Translations under genes and position numbers: made by a program
In this document: positions 16,284 through 24,670 of the stretch, piece after piece
How positions within the stretch are numbered: the first letter of the stretch is position 1
How the letters are laid out: each line of letters opens with the position of its first letter
Notes under the pieces: model-generated
Told to the model about the DNA's origin: nothing
Database searches by the model: none
What the model saw: the letters and a program-made list of their open reading frames with translations, nothing else
Assembly (NCBI RefSeq): GCF_000724625.1
Contig: NZ_CP007139.1
Location: 1,674,001 to 1,738,000, forward strand
Direction of reading: 5' to 3'
DNA length: 64,000 nt
Source of the DNA: Fimbriimonas ginsengisoli Gsoil 348
Lineage (GTDB): Bacteria; Armatimonadota; Fimbriimonadia; Fimbriimonadales; Fimbriimonadaceae

Positions 16284-18026
16284 ATGAAACACTCTATGAC
16301 AACTGGCCACCGAATGCGCCGCACCGGCCTTCGCGTCGCGATGGGCGCGGGCTTGCTGGCCTCGCTTGCCGGCGTTTACGCTTTCCGCAGCCTCACCGCC
16401 CGTCCGGGCGAGGGAGCGCTTCGCTTTGTTCCCGCCGACGCGCTGGCCGTGGTCAGCATCGACCTCTCGCCGAGTGCGTCGCAAACCGTCGCTTTCAAGA
16501 AGATCGACGACGCCCTCGCCCGCAACGGGTTTGACGGCATGGTCGAGAAATCGCTTATCGACATCTTCGACGGCGGCACCCCCGGCGCCGATGCCCTGCG
16601 CCCGCTGACCACGCGGAGCGGCGCGGTCGCCCTCCTGCCCGGAGCGGATGGAACGATGAAACAAGCGAAGGGACTTGCCCTTCTCGCCGTGACCGACGGC
16701 GCGGCGGCCCAGGCTGCGCTCGACAAATTCGGCGCCGTCCAGTATTACAAGGGCGCCAAGTGTTACAAGTTTAAGAACGGAAAAAGCTCCTACATGCTCG
16801 AAGGGGACACCCTTCTTGTCGGAGAGAACCCCGCCTCCCTTTACCGGGCCCGTCAGGTCATAAGCGGCGCTGCTCCCGCAATAACCGCCGACGCGCAGTT
16901 CAACGGAGCAAGAACGCACGTTGCCGACGACGCGAATATCAAGCTGTTCGTTTCGCCGAAGCTAATGTCCTCACCCGAGATGCAGCAGGCGAGCGGAATG
17001 ATGAGGGACTGGATGGCGGTGGGAGTCGCGATCCGCGACGGCGGCATCGGCGTCAGCTACGCCAGCCTCGTCGACCTTACCAAACAGCCCGCCCTCGCTC
17101 AGATGGGTCAGATCCCCGGGATTAGAAGCGACCTATTCAAGGTACTTCCCGCGGGAGCTTACGGCGCCACCGTGCTCTCGCAACCGGCCACCTATTTCGA
17201 GTCGGTCGAAGGGAAGCTGAGAGAGGACAAAAACGTTCAAAAAGAGATGTCCGAGATGGAGGAGAGCCTCCAGAAGGAGACCGGCATGGACTTCCGCAAG
17301 GACGTCCTTCCCGCTTTCAAGGGGAACGCCGTTGTCGCCGCCTACCCGGCCTCCACGGGTGCGGCCGCGGGCGCGGACCTGCTCATCGTGCTCGACGACT
17401 CGAACGGCGCCGATCCGGCCAACGCCACGGAACGGTTCCGGAATTGGGTGGAACGGCAGATGGAGAAGGAAGGAAAGCAGCAAGGCCCGCTCTGGACCGA
17501 CCGCCAAGCCGAGGGGGCGCACTTCTTCCGGATCAGCGACAAGGTCGAGGCCGATCTTCGCAAGTCGATGGGCGAGGGAATGGACGCCAATCAGATCAAC
17601 AAGAGTGCCCTTGTCGACAGCAAGACGGTCGCTTGGGCGGTCGTCGGACGAGCCGTTCTCGCTTCCACGAATCAGCAGCTTCTAGATCGGGCGGTCCAAA
17701 GCTACCAGCACGGCGTCGGCGGCCTGGAGACCGATCCGAAGTTCGGTCCGATTGAGAAAGATCTGGTGGATGGATCCCAGCAGATCATGATGTTCTCGCT
17801 GTCTCGCATCGCCGAGGGCGTGAAGAACACAGTAAACACGAGCAAGATGGATAAGGACGGCCGCGGGATCTTCGAGAGCGTTCTCGACGCCTTCGCCAAC
17901 CTGGACCAGCCTCTGACCATTAAAGGGAAGATGCAGTCCGACGGCCGCGCCTCCGGCGGCATGTTCATCCCGCTCGACTACGACAAGTTGCTCGACTTCG
18001 CGGGCAAGATGAAGAACAAAAAGTAG
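16284..18026 (+). CDS. DUF3352 domain-containing secreted or anchored protein
   Basis: 580 residues from ATG 16284. A basic start and hydrophobic segment (GLRVAMGAGLLASLAGVYAF, residues 18-37) form a signal peptide or anchor. The mature part begins ALRFVPADALAVVSIDLSPS, the usual opening of DUF3352, a family of large extracytoplasmic proteins of unknown function with alternating low-score repeats. Length matches the family. It has no catalytic motif. It is convergent with the stalk-domain gene, and an inverted repeat separates the two. Confidence 0.75.
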   Translation: MKHSMTTGHRMRRTGLRVAMGAGLLASLAGVYAFRSLTARPGEGALRFVPADALAVVSIDLSPSASQTVAFKKIDDALARNGFDGMVEKSLIDIFDGGTPGADALRPLTTRSGAVALLPGADGTMKQAKGLALLAVTDGAAAQAALDKFGAVQYYKGAKCYKFKNGKSSYMLEGDTLLVGENPASLYRARQVISGAAPAITADAQFNGARTHVADDANIKLFVSPKLMSSPEMQQASGMMRDWMAVGVAIRDGGIGVSYASLVDLTKQPALAQMGQIPGIRSDLFKVLPAGAYGATVLSQPATYFESVEGKLREDKNVQKEMSEMEESLQKETGMDFRKDVLPAFKGNAVVAAYPASTGAAAGADLLIVLDDSNGADPANATERFRNWVERQMEKEGKQQGPLWTDRQAEGAHFFRISDKVEADLRKSMGEGMDANQINKSALVDSKTVAWAVVGRAVLASTNQQLLDRAVQSYQHGVGGLETDPKFGPIEKDLVDGSQQIMMFSLSRIAEGVKNTVNTSKMDKDGRGIFESVLDAFANLDQPLTIKGKMQSDGRASGGMFIPLDYDKLLDFAGKMKNKK

Positions 18027-18035
18027 CGGCTAAGT

Positions 18036-18064
18036 TAGCGGTTAGCAGTTGGCGGTTAGCGGTT
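18036..18064 (+). repeat. GCGGTTAGC-type repeat, copy 2
   Basis: AGCGGTTAGCAGTTGGCGG followed by TTAGCGGTT. It matches the minus strand of 10211-10238 with about one mismatch. Its 3' part forms the left arm of the hairpin at 18051-18083. Confidence 0.7.
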
Positions 18065-18083
18065 GTTCCTATCGCTAACCGCC
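18051..18083. terminator. Inverted repeat between convergent genes
   Basis: GGCGGTTAGCG (18051-18061) pairs exactly with CGCTAACCGCC (18073-18083). It lies between the DUF3352 stop (18026) and the stop of the minus-strand gene ending at 18091, so it probably serves as a two-way terminator. The T-tract is weak. Confidence 0.6.
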
Positions 18084-18090
18084 GTTGTAT

Positions 18091-19752
18091 TTAGGGTCGG
18101 TAGAAAGCGAGGTGGACCGGCAGGTGCGAGCCGCTGGCGGGGATGAAGCCGAGCTTGACGGTTTTGGCGCCGGAGCGGAGGAAGATCATCGGCTGGTTCG
18201 GTGTCGAGAGCACGCCGGAACGCGGTAAGCGCACGATCTCCTTGCGTCCAGTCTCAACCTCTTCCACGGTGACGACCCCCTTATACAGGCCGCCTCGAGG
18301 GGCGATCGCTCCGACAACGCCCTCGGCGTTCTTCAGCGTCACTTCGTAGGTCACCCCGTAATTACCGGAGAGGGAGACCTTGGCGCCGCTCAGTACATCC
18401 TGTCCTTCCTCGGCCGGGTCGTCGCCTGGGTCGCCGATGATCGCCTTGGCGGGAAGCGTCGTGGCCAGGTCGAGGGTAAACCGGCGAGCCGCGCTCGGAA
18501 AAGTGCCACGAACGTGGTTCGTGTCGGCAGGCAAGGGCGCTAGGGCGAGGAGCGAATCCGTCGATAGAGCATCTTCCCCGATCCCCATCGCCACCGTCAA
18601 TTCGATCTTTCGATCCGAGCTGAGGTCGGCCATCAGACTCGCTCCGGTTCGAGGCGCGAGCAACGGAGAAACGTAGATAAGCGCTGATTCGCCGGCACCG
18701 AGCTGAATCCGCGAATCTTGGCGGCCAGTCAGGAACGAGAGCAGCGTCACCTGCCCCAAAACCCCCTCGACCCGCGCCGGAGCGGTATCTCCGATCCGCG
18801 CCGTGCGAACCGTCGCGGGAGCATCCGATACATTTCGAGCAACGACGTACAGGCGAGCGACCACCGAGGCGTTGTTCATGTGATACGCCAGTAGCCGGGC
18901 TTCGCCGTCAAAGGTGTCCTTGTAGAGCAGCCCCACGCGCTCCGGGCTTTCAGGCGAGTCGGAGAACAAGAATTTCGGACCCGCAAACGCCACGTCCTGC
19001 CGCGGCAGGGTAGGGCGCGCCAGGGTGTTGTCGTCCAGCGTGTCTCCGACTTCGCCGTACTTCACGGCGAAGCTCAAAGGCGAATTGACGACTCGGTCGG
19101 TAATCGTAATCGTGCGCGTAAGCCGGTTTCCGCGTCCCGATCCGTTCACCGCATCTAAGGCGATCGTCACCGGACCCGGCTTGTAGTAAGCCGGCTTGAG
19201 ATTGCTCCAACGAAGCCCGAACGGCTCGCCGAGGGGGTGGAAAGAGAACTCCTCCACCTTGACCGGCTCACCGATGCCGTACGAGTCCTTGTCCGTGGTG
19301 AACCTCGGCTGGGGCAGCGCCGGATCGCCGCCGCTCTCCCGGATGAGGGTGATGTAAAACTCACCCCCTTCGCCCGCCCTAAGCTTCGCCCCGATTCCGT
19401 CGGCGAGCAGCTTGGCGCTGATGAACATCGTATCCCCGCGTTGCACAAGATTCCCGTCCAGTGGGATCGAGGAACCACCGAGAAGGATCTGGTTGAAGGT
19501 CCCCGAAAACTGAAGGGAGCCGACCGTCTGAAACCCGCCGCTGTTACCGAGCGACATTCCGAGCATCGTCAGCGTTTCGCGAAGCGGCACCATCGTCCGG
19601 CCCTGGATTTGGACGGGCGGAGTGGAGTAGTTCGCCGATGCGCCGTTTACAGAAGCCCCGGTCTGACCGGCTTTGCCGATAAGCTGCTGAGTTCCGGCCT
19701 GGCCGCCGCTGAATGCCAAGGCAAGTAAGCAAGAAACTAATGAAAGCGCCAT
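18091..19752 (-). CDS. Secreted protein with copper-amine-oxidase-like stalk domain
   Basis: 553 residues with a signal peptide (ALSLVSCLLALAFSGGQAG). At about residues 40-135 lies a stalk domain of the copper amine oxidase N-terminal type: VQIQGRTMVPLRETLTMLG, then ILLGGSSIPLDGNLVQRGDTMFISAKLLADGIGA. This fold is common in Firmicutes and Armatimonadota surface proteins and has no catalytic function of its own. The rest is beta-rich with no enzyme motif and probably lies outside the cytoplasmic membrane. It is the last gene of the minus-strand run that begins with the vWA gene, 53 bases after the MFS gene. Confidence 0.72.
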   Translation of the reverse strand: MALSLVSCLLALAFSGGQAGTQQLIGKAGQTGASVNGASANYSTPPVQIQGRTMVPLRETLTMLGMSLGNSGGFQTVGSLQFSGTFNQILLGGSSIPLDGNLVQRGDTMFISAKLLADGIGAKLRAGEGGEFYITLIRESGGDPALPQPRFTTDKDSYGIGEPVKVEEFSFHPLGEPFGLRWSNLKPAYYKPGPVTIALDAVNGSGRGNRLTRTITITDRVVNSPLSFAVKYGEVGDTLDDNTLARPTLPRQDVAFAGPKFLFSDSPESPERVGLLYKDTFDGEARLLAYHMNNASVVARLYVVARNVSDAPATVRTARIGDTAPARVEGVLGQVTLLSFLTGRQDSRIQLGAGESALIYVSPLLAPRTGASLMADLSSDRKIELTVAMGIGEDALSTDSLLALAPLPADTNHVRGTFPSAARRFTLDLATTLPAKAIIGDPGDDPAEEGQDVLSGAKVSLSGNYGVTYEVTLKNAEGVVGAIAPRGGLYKGVVTVEEVETGRKEIVRLPRSGVLSTPNQPMIFLRSGAKTVKLGFIPASGSHLPVHLAFYRP

Positions 19753-19805
19753 TAGGGAGCCCTGATGATACTGTCTCGAGGGCGGATGGCGAGTTTGCTG
19801 GCCGC

Positions 19806-21047
19806 CTAGTGGGTCGCGGGGTTCGGGCGATGGCTAAGTGCCCAACGGGCCATGAGGGCGGCGATGACCGTGAAGAGAGCCCCCAGGAAGAAGGGAGAGC
19901 CCGGGATTTTCACCGGCGAGGGGCCGGTGAAGTAGCCGAAGACGACGGTGAAGATCGGCGGACCGATGACCCCGGTCAGACTCTGAATCGCGGTCAGGGC
20001 TCCCTGAGCGGCTCCCTGCTCAGTTTCGTCGAACTGCTGCGACACCAGACTCTGAAGGCCGGGCCCGCCGACGAAGCAGGTGGTCCAAACGACCATCGAC
20101 ATGAGCATCATGTAGCCGCTGTTGGAACTGCCCATCGCAACGAAGCCGATCAGGTTGAAGAGGAGGCTGATCCAGATAAGGCCGACGTCGCCGTACTTCG
20201 CTTGAAGCACGCGGATCAGCCAAAGCTGGACGATCATGGAACAGACCCCGAGCAGCGCCAGCGATAGACCGTTATCGCGCTCGGCCCAGTGGAATCGGTA
20301 TTGCGTGTACAACACCCATACGCTGGGCGGAACCTGCTGGGCCAGCCATAGGATTCCCGCGGTCCCGGCGAGCATCATCACCCACTTCTTGCGCGCCAGA
20401 ATGCTGAGCGATTTGAAGGGGTTGACGTTCGACCAGGCGAACGCGCGGCGATGCTCCTTTCCCAGCGATTCCGGCAGGACGAAGTAGCCGTAGAGGAGAT
20501 TCACCCCCGACGCCACCGCGGCGGCCCAGAAAGGCACCCGCGGTCCGAAGGATCCAAGCAGGCCTCCCAACGCCGGACCGACGATGAAGCCGAGTCCGAA
20601 GGCGGCGCCGACCATTCCGAAGTTCTGAGACCGTTTCTCGGGCGGGCTGACGTCGGCGATGTAGGCGGTGGCGGCGGTAAAGCTGGCGCCGGTAATGCCC
20701 GCAATCACCCGGCCGAGGAAAAGCCAACCGACGGCCGGGGCCACGGCCTGGATGACGTAGTCGAATCCGGTGAAGAGGAGGCTGATGAGCAGCACCGGGC
20801 GACGGCCGAACCGGTCGCTCAAGTTGCCCAGGATCGGGGCGCAGAGGAACTGCATCAGGCCGTAAACGGAAAGCAAGACCCCGTAGGTACGAACCTGGTG
20901 CTCGTGCGGCCCACCGGCAAGCTGACCGACCAGCTTGGGCAGCACAGGGATGATCAGCCCGAACCCGATCACGTCGATCAGAAGGGTGACGAAGATGAAT
21001 GCGAGCCCCGCCGGCCGTTGGTCTCGTTTCGCCTGAAGGCTGGCCAT
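19806..21047 (-). CDS. MFS transporter, TetA-like
   Basis: 413 residues and about twelve membrane segments. The start AFIFVTLLIDVIGFGLIIPVLP and motif A (GNLSDRFGRRPVLLISLL, residues 78-95) place it with the TetA/DHA1 drug:H+ antiporters. Another family segment is GRVIAGITGASFTAATAYIADVSPPEKR. It probably exports a small molecule. The substrate is unknown, and tetracycline should not be assumed. It starts 32 bases after the kinase stop, so it may be co-transcribed with the TerY-P-like genes. Confidence 0.85.
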   Translation of the reverse strand: MASLQAKRDQRPAGLAFIFVTLLIDVIGFGLIIPVLPKLVGQLAGGPHEHQVRTYGVLLSVYGLMQFLCAPILGNLSDRFGRRPVLLISLLFTGFDYVIQAVAPAVGWLFLGRVIAGITGASFTAATAYIADVSPPEKRSQNFGMVGAAFGLGFIVGPALGGLLGSFGPRVPFWAAAVASGVNLLYGYFVLPESLGKEHRRAFAWSNVNPFKSLSILARKKWVMMLAGTAGILWLAQQVPPSVWVLYTQYRFHWAERDNGLSLALLGVCSMIVQLWLIRVLQAKYGDVGLIWISLLFNLIGFVAMGSSNSGYMMLMSMVVWTTCFVGGPGLQSLVSQQFDETEQGAAQGALTAIQSLTGVIGPPIFTVVFGYFTGPSPVKIPGSPFFLGALFTVIAALMARWALSHRPNPATH

Positions 21048-21079
21048 GAACCGGAGATGATATCCGATCTAACCGGACG

Positions 21080-23032
21080 CTACGCTTTAACGGTCGGCTC
21101 GTAGGCGACAAGAGTGGGGCCGTATTGCCGGATCTGCTCTCTGAACGGCTCGGCCTGGGCGCGAAGCTCGTTCTGTCGCTCGCGGAGCCGGACGGCCAAA
21201 TCGACGAGCTCTTCTTGGGCGGAAAGCAGCTCCCGCCGCATTGCCACATCCTCCCGGTGGATCTTTTCCAAGATCGATCGTTCTTCGTGCGGGGGGAGGG
21301 CGTAAGTGGAGGCGTGCCAGAACTGATCTTCCAGTGCGCGGCGCCACACGAGTAGGTCGTTCCATAGCTGCGATTCGAAATCGCGAACGCGCTTCAGGTT
21401 CTCCGGCACGATGTCGGCGGCGGTCTCGATTCCGCGGTCGTGCAATTGCGACAGCTTGCTACGCCCCTGGGCCGAATCGGCGGCGAGGATGGAGTACTTC
21501 CTCAAGTAGTGCTCCAGGTCGGCCCGGTGGAGCTGGCGCACCCGCTCTTCGCGAGCGGTCTCGTATCGCTTGTGGTTGTTTAGTAGTCCGTGCCTCAGGG
21601 TATTCAAGTCGCTCAGGCGCATCTCGTACACGTGCGCGTCAGCCTTGGAGGTCCACTCCTTCCAGAGCGATTCCAATCGATCGTTCGCCTTGCGGACGCG
21701 GCGGCGGACCCGCTCCACGAAGAAGCACTGAACGACGAAGATCACGATGGCGAGCGCCAGCAGAATCTGGACCGCCGGTCCGATCCGGATCAGCTCTCGC
21801 CCGAAGACGATGGACAGATAGATCACCCAAAACCCGGAATGGACGCCGCGAGCCAAGATCGGCCGGACGATCCACCTTTGCCACCCAGGGAGCTCGGCGG
21901 GGGCAAGCTGTTTGTAGTCGATGGGCGCGGGCGGATCTTCGACCTTGGGAAACGGAAGGGCGACCAGCCGTTTCCAAACTTCCTCGACGTCGAAGTCGGC
22001 GGCGGAGAGGGGATCGAGGGGAGCGGGGCGAAAGAGGGTGACGTTCCACTTCTCTTCAAGCGAGCACCAGGGGCAGCGACGCTGACCGTTCCAGTGGACG
22101 TGGCTGCCATTGACGTCGCAGGCGCCAAGCGTGCCCTCCAACTCCTTCAACGCGCCGAACCACTCGCGGGCGCTCGGCCGGACCGGCTCCGCGGGGTCGA
22201 AGGCGCGCTCGAACAGCTCCTTGATTTCGGGAGGTAGAAAATCCAGATCGAGGTGCGGGGGCGGCGCGACCGGCACTTGCCTTCGGTCGGTGAACACATA
22301 CCAGCCGCGTTGGATCGACTCTTCCAGCGGGACGTCGACGTCCCGTTCGGGCCGCCCGGCGAACGGATGCCGTCCGAAGACGAGGGTCTGAAAGATGAGG
22401 ACCGCCAGCGCGAATCGGTCCTGGTCGGCGGTTCTCTCCGTCCCTTCGAGCGATTGCCCCTGCAATTCGGGGGCGAGCAGCTCCGGCTTGCCGACCTTAC
22501 AGGGGTAAAGGGTGTTCTCGACGCGGATCTGGAACGAGTCGGCGTCGATGATCTTCACCATCGCGTCGGGCCCCACTAGGATGTTCGACTCGTTGAGGTC
22601 GCCGATCACTAGATCGTGGTCGTGGGCGTGGTGGACGCAAGTCGCGAGGTTACGAGCGATACGCACGAGGTATGCCCACGATCGGTTCGGCGCGTGTTGA
22701 AGACGCGATCGGATCTGATAGGCGGAGTGAAGCGGCTGCCAGCCCTCGAGCGACTCCATGACGAAGCCGACGGTTTTATCCTCGGCGTCGCAAAGGCGGC
22801 TCAGCGGCCAGGCGGCGACGCGCCGCAACCGCTTGTTGCTAACGTCGATTAGGCCGTGGAGCTTGGCGTCGCGGGTGTATTCCCACTCCTTGTACAGCTT
22901 GGCGACGACGTCGTCGCGTCCCTGGATCCGGTAGACGATCCCCTCGCCCCCTTCGGCGATGACCGACCCAAGGCGGTACTCGCGGGAATCTCCCGCGAGG
23001 AGCGCGCCGGGGCCGTAGTCGGAGGCAAGCAT
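21080..23032 (-). CDS. Ser/Thr kinase with zinc ribbon, TM hairpin and helix-hairpin-helix (TerY-P type)
   Basis: 650 residues. Kinase domain at about 20-300: glycine loop IAEGGEGIVY (25-34), lysine K45 in VVAKLYKE, catalytic loop GDLNESNIL (D145, N150) and metal Asp D163 in IIDADS in place of DFG. A zinc-ribbon-like cluster follows (C305, H311/H313, C320, C323). Two membrane segments lie near 395-440 (VIYLSIVFG, ILLALAIVIFVV). A charged coiled coil surrounds a helix-hairpin-helix-like stretch near 530-550 (SKLSQLHDRGIETAADI). Kinase plus zinc ribbon plus HhH is the architecture known from TerY-P triad kinases. It lies 3 bases after the PP2C gene, which supports this assignment. It is probably membrane-anchored with the kinase in the cytoplasm. 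Confidence 0.85.
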   Translation of the reverse strand: MLASDYGPGALLAGDSREYRLGSVIAEGGEGIVYRIQGRDDVVAKLYKEWEYTRDAKLHGLIDVSNKRLRRVAAWPLSRLCDAEDKTVGFVMESLEGWQPLHSAYQIRSRLQHAPNRSWAYLVRIARNLATCVHHAHDHDLVIGDLNESNILVGPDAMVKIIDADSFQIRVENTLYPCKVGKPELLAPELQGQSLEGTERTADQDRFALAVLIFQTLVFGRHPFAGRPERDVDVPLEESIQRGWYVFTDRRQVPVAPPPHLDLDFLPPEIKELFERAFDPAEPVRPSAREWFGALKELEGTLGACDVNGSHVHWNGQRRCPWCSLEEKWNVTLFRPAPLDPLSAADFDVEEVWKRLVALPFPKVEDPPAPIDYKQLAPAELPGWQRWIVRPILARGVHSGFWVIYLSIVFGRELIRIGPAVQILLALAIVIFVVQCFFVERVRRRVRKANDRLESLWKEWTSKADAHVYEMRLSDLNTLRHGLLNNHKRYETAREERVRQLHRADLEHYLRKYSILAADSAQGRSKLSQLHDRGIETAADIVPENLKRVRDFESQLWNDLLVWRRALEDQFWHASTYALPPHEERSILEKIHREDVAMRRELLSAQEELVDLAVRLRERQNELRAQAEPFREQIRQYGPTLVAYEPTVKA

Positions 23033-23035
23033 TTT

Positions 23036-23755
23036 CTAAGTCCTACGAGCGACGACGATGGAGGTGTCGTCGTCCGTTCGATTGGTCACCATTTCGGAGG
23101 CCAGCATATTCGACAACCAGGCTTCGGCGGCAGAGTCGTTTCCCTGGGGAGCCCGAATATTTCGGAACACGGTCTGGAAAAACGCCTCGTGGGGCGCATC
23201 GGTCCCCGGATGAAGAACAAGGCCCTGGATTCCATCAGTAAACAGGGCTAAATCCTGTATAGATCCTATCACTTCGCGCACCTTGAGATGCTCGTGAGCG
23301 GTGGTCATTGTGACGAAATAGGTGGTGTTGAGAAACTCGCCCTGGTCGGGGATGATTGCGGTTTCGTATCCCTCTTCGATGCGGAAGACGGCGGCGCCGT
23401 CGCCTACCTGCATGAAGATCGACTTCTCGGGTCCGACGGCGGCGGCCACGAGGGTACAGGCGAGGTCATCGATCGGAACGTTCTGATCTTTGGCGGTGAG
23501 GGCGACGACGTCCTGGATCGCGGTCAGAACCGCGGCGGGGCCATCGGACGCCAGTCTCTGCGGGGCGGCGCCGAGGAACGTGGTGACCGCGACCATGGAG
23601 CCCAAATAGGAGCATGGAGCCGAACCGGCGCCGTCCGAGACGGCGGCATACAGCGTTTCCCCGATCACGCGGCAACCGGCCCAGTCGGCGCACGTCTTGC
23701 CGGGTCCGGCGCGGCGGGCGTAGGCGTGAGCCCACTGGCCCGTCGTCACGTTCAT
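23036..23755 (-). CDS. PP2C-family protein phosphatase (TerY-P type)
   Basis: 239 residues from ATG 23755, chosen because it overlaps the vWA stop by four bases (ATGA). The frame is open further upstream inside the vWA gene. The PP2C metal motifs are in order: AAVSDGAGSA (D41, G42), DLACTLVAAAV, MQVGDGAAVF, ALFTDGIQGL and the final DDTSIVVA. It would remove phosphate from Ser/Thr set by the neighbouring kinase. Length is typical for the compact PP2C_2 group. It is cytoplasmic and has no extra domains. Confidence 0.9.
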   Translation of the reverse strand: MNVTTGQWAHAYARRAGPGKTCADWAGCRVIGETLYAAVSDGAGSAPCSYLGSMVAVTTFLGAAPQRLASDGPAAVLTAIQDVVALTAKDQNVPIDDLACTLVAAAVGPEKSIFMQVGDGAAVFRIEEGYETAIIPDQGEFLNTTYFVTMTTAHEHLKVREVIGSIQDLALFTDGIQGLVLHPGTDAPHEAFFQTVFRNIRAPQGNDSAAEAWLSNMLASEMVTNRTDDDTSIVVARRT

Positions 23756-24435
23756 AGCTGGATCTCGCCCCACGCCGACGGCGACGGCAAGTCGAGCGCG
23801 GTACCGGGAACGCCCCGGCTTACCGGCTTCAGCGACTGCGAAAGCCACACGAACATCTCGCGGTACCTCGCCTCGCGCAGCCACACGGGCGAGCGCGGCG
23901 CGCCGATCTTCTTCAGCACGTTGACGTCCGCATTGTCGGTGCCGATGGTGAACATCTCGATTCCGCCCGATTTGACTTCGGCCTGCACCTCGTCACACGC
24001 CTCCTGCCAGGCATCGGTCGGCTCGCCGTCGGTGACGAGCCAGATCCAGGGGCGATAGTAGGGGATGCCGGCCTCGCGATAGGCGCGCTTCCGGGCTTTG
24101 ACCTGCTTGATGGCGAAGCGGAGCCCTTGGCCGAGCGGGGTGTTTCCTTCCGCGTGCAGCCGAGGAGGGAGCCATCGGTCGACGGTGACGAAGTCTTGGA
24201 TAAGCTGAACCGGGCCAAAGGTGATGACCGCGATCTCGACCCGCTGGGAGGCGAGGCGGTCGCCAAGGAGGTCGCTTCGGAGGACCTGGAGGCCCTCGTT
24301 CACCTTGTGAATGTGGGGCGCCATCGAGGTCGAGGTGTCTTGGAGGAGCACCACGGGGCACCGCCGCTCGGAGTTGAGGAACATCTCCTCGCTCAGCGGT
24401 TCAAGCTCGGGAAAATCGTGCCGGGACGTGTCCAT
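23752..24435 (-). CDS. vWA-domain protein, TerY-like
   Basis: 227 residues, a single von Willebrand A domain. The MIDAS motif D33-T-S35-T-S37 (LLQDTSTSM) is intact, followed by NTPLGQGLRFA-type text near 110 and LVTDGEPTDAW near 140. Length and sequence match TerY (about 210-230 residues), the tellurite-resistance-associated vWA protein that binds metal and partner proteins in the cytoplasm. It leads the run vWA, PP2C, kinase. The other ter genes (terB, terC, terD) are not in the window. Confidence 0.88.
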   Translation of the reverse strand: MDTSRHDFPELEPLSEEMFLNSERRCPVVLLQDTSTSMAPHIHKVNEGLQVLRSDLLGDRLASQRVEIAVITFGPVQLIQDFVTVDRWLPPRLHAEGNTPLGQGLRFAIKQVKARKRAYREAGIPYYRPWIWLVTDGEPTDAWQEACDEVQAEVKSGGIEMFTIGTDNADVNVLKKIGAPRSPVWLREARYREMFVWLSQSLKPVSRGVPGTALDLPSPSAWGEIQL

Positions 24436-24516
24436 GGTTAAGGGACCAGCGTCCCTGGTTCATGTTACAACGTGAAGGGGCGATGGGTTCCAAAACGTCG
24501 CTCGGGTGTTGGGGTG

Positions 24517-24545
24517 TTGAGGTTTTGGGAAATTCGTTTTAAAAT
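24517..24545 (+). promoter_or_regulatory. Sigma-70-like promoter for the Thr/Gly-rich lipoprotein gene
   Basis: TTGAGG (24517-24522), a 17-base spacer, TAAAAT (24540-24545), in an AT-rich patch of the divergent intergenic region. It would leave a leader of about 118 bases before the GTG at 24671. Confidence 0.55.
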
Positions 24546-24670
24546 TTTACTTCTGTATCTTCGGAGCGCTGGAGTAGGTATCCGTTGGTAGCTCTTTCAG
24601 GTCGTTTGATCGATTAGGATCCGCTGGCCCGAACTTTCTTCCTTCCCTGAAGCGACAACTCGTTGTCGGG

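Noticed and set aside
19806-21047. Reading the MFS gene as a tetracycline-resistance determinant
   Set aside because: Family resemblance to TetA is general for DHA1 transporters, and no TetR-type regulator is adjacent.
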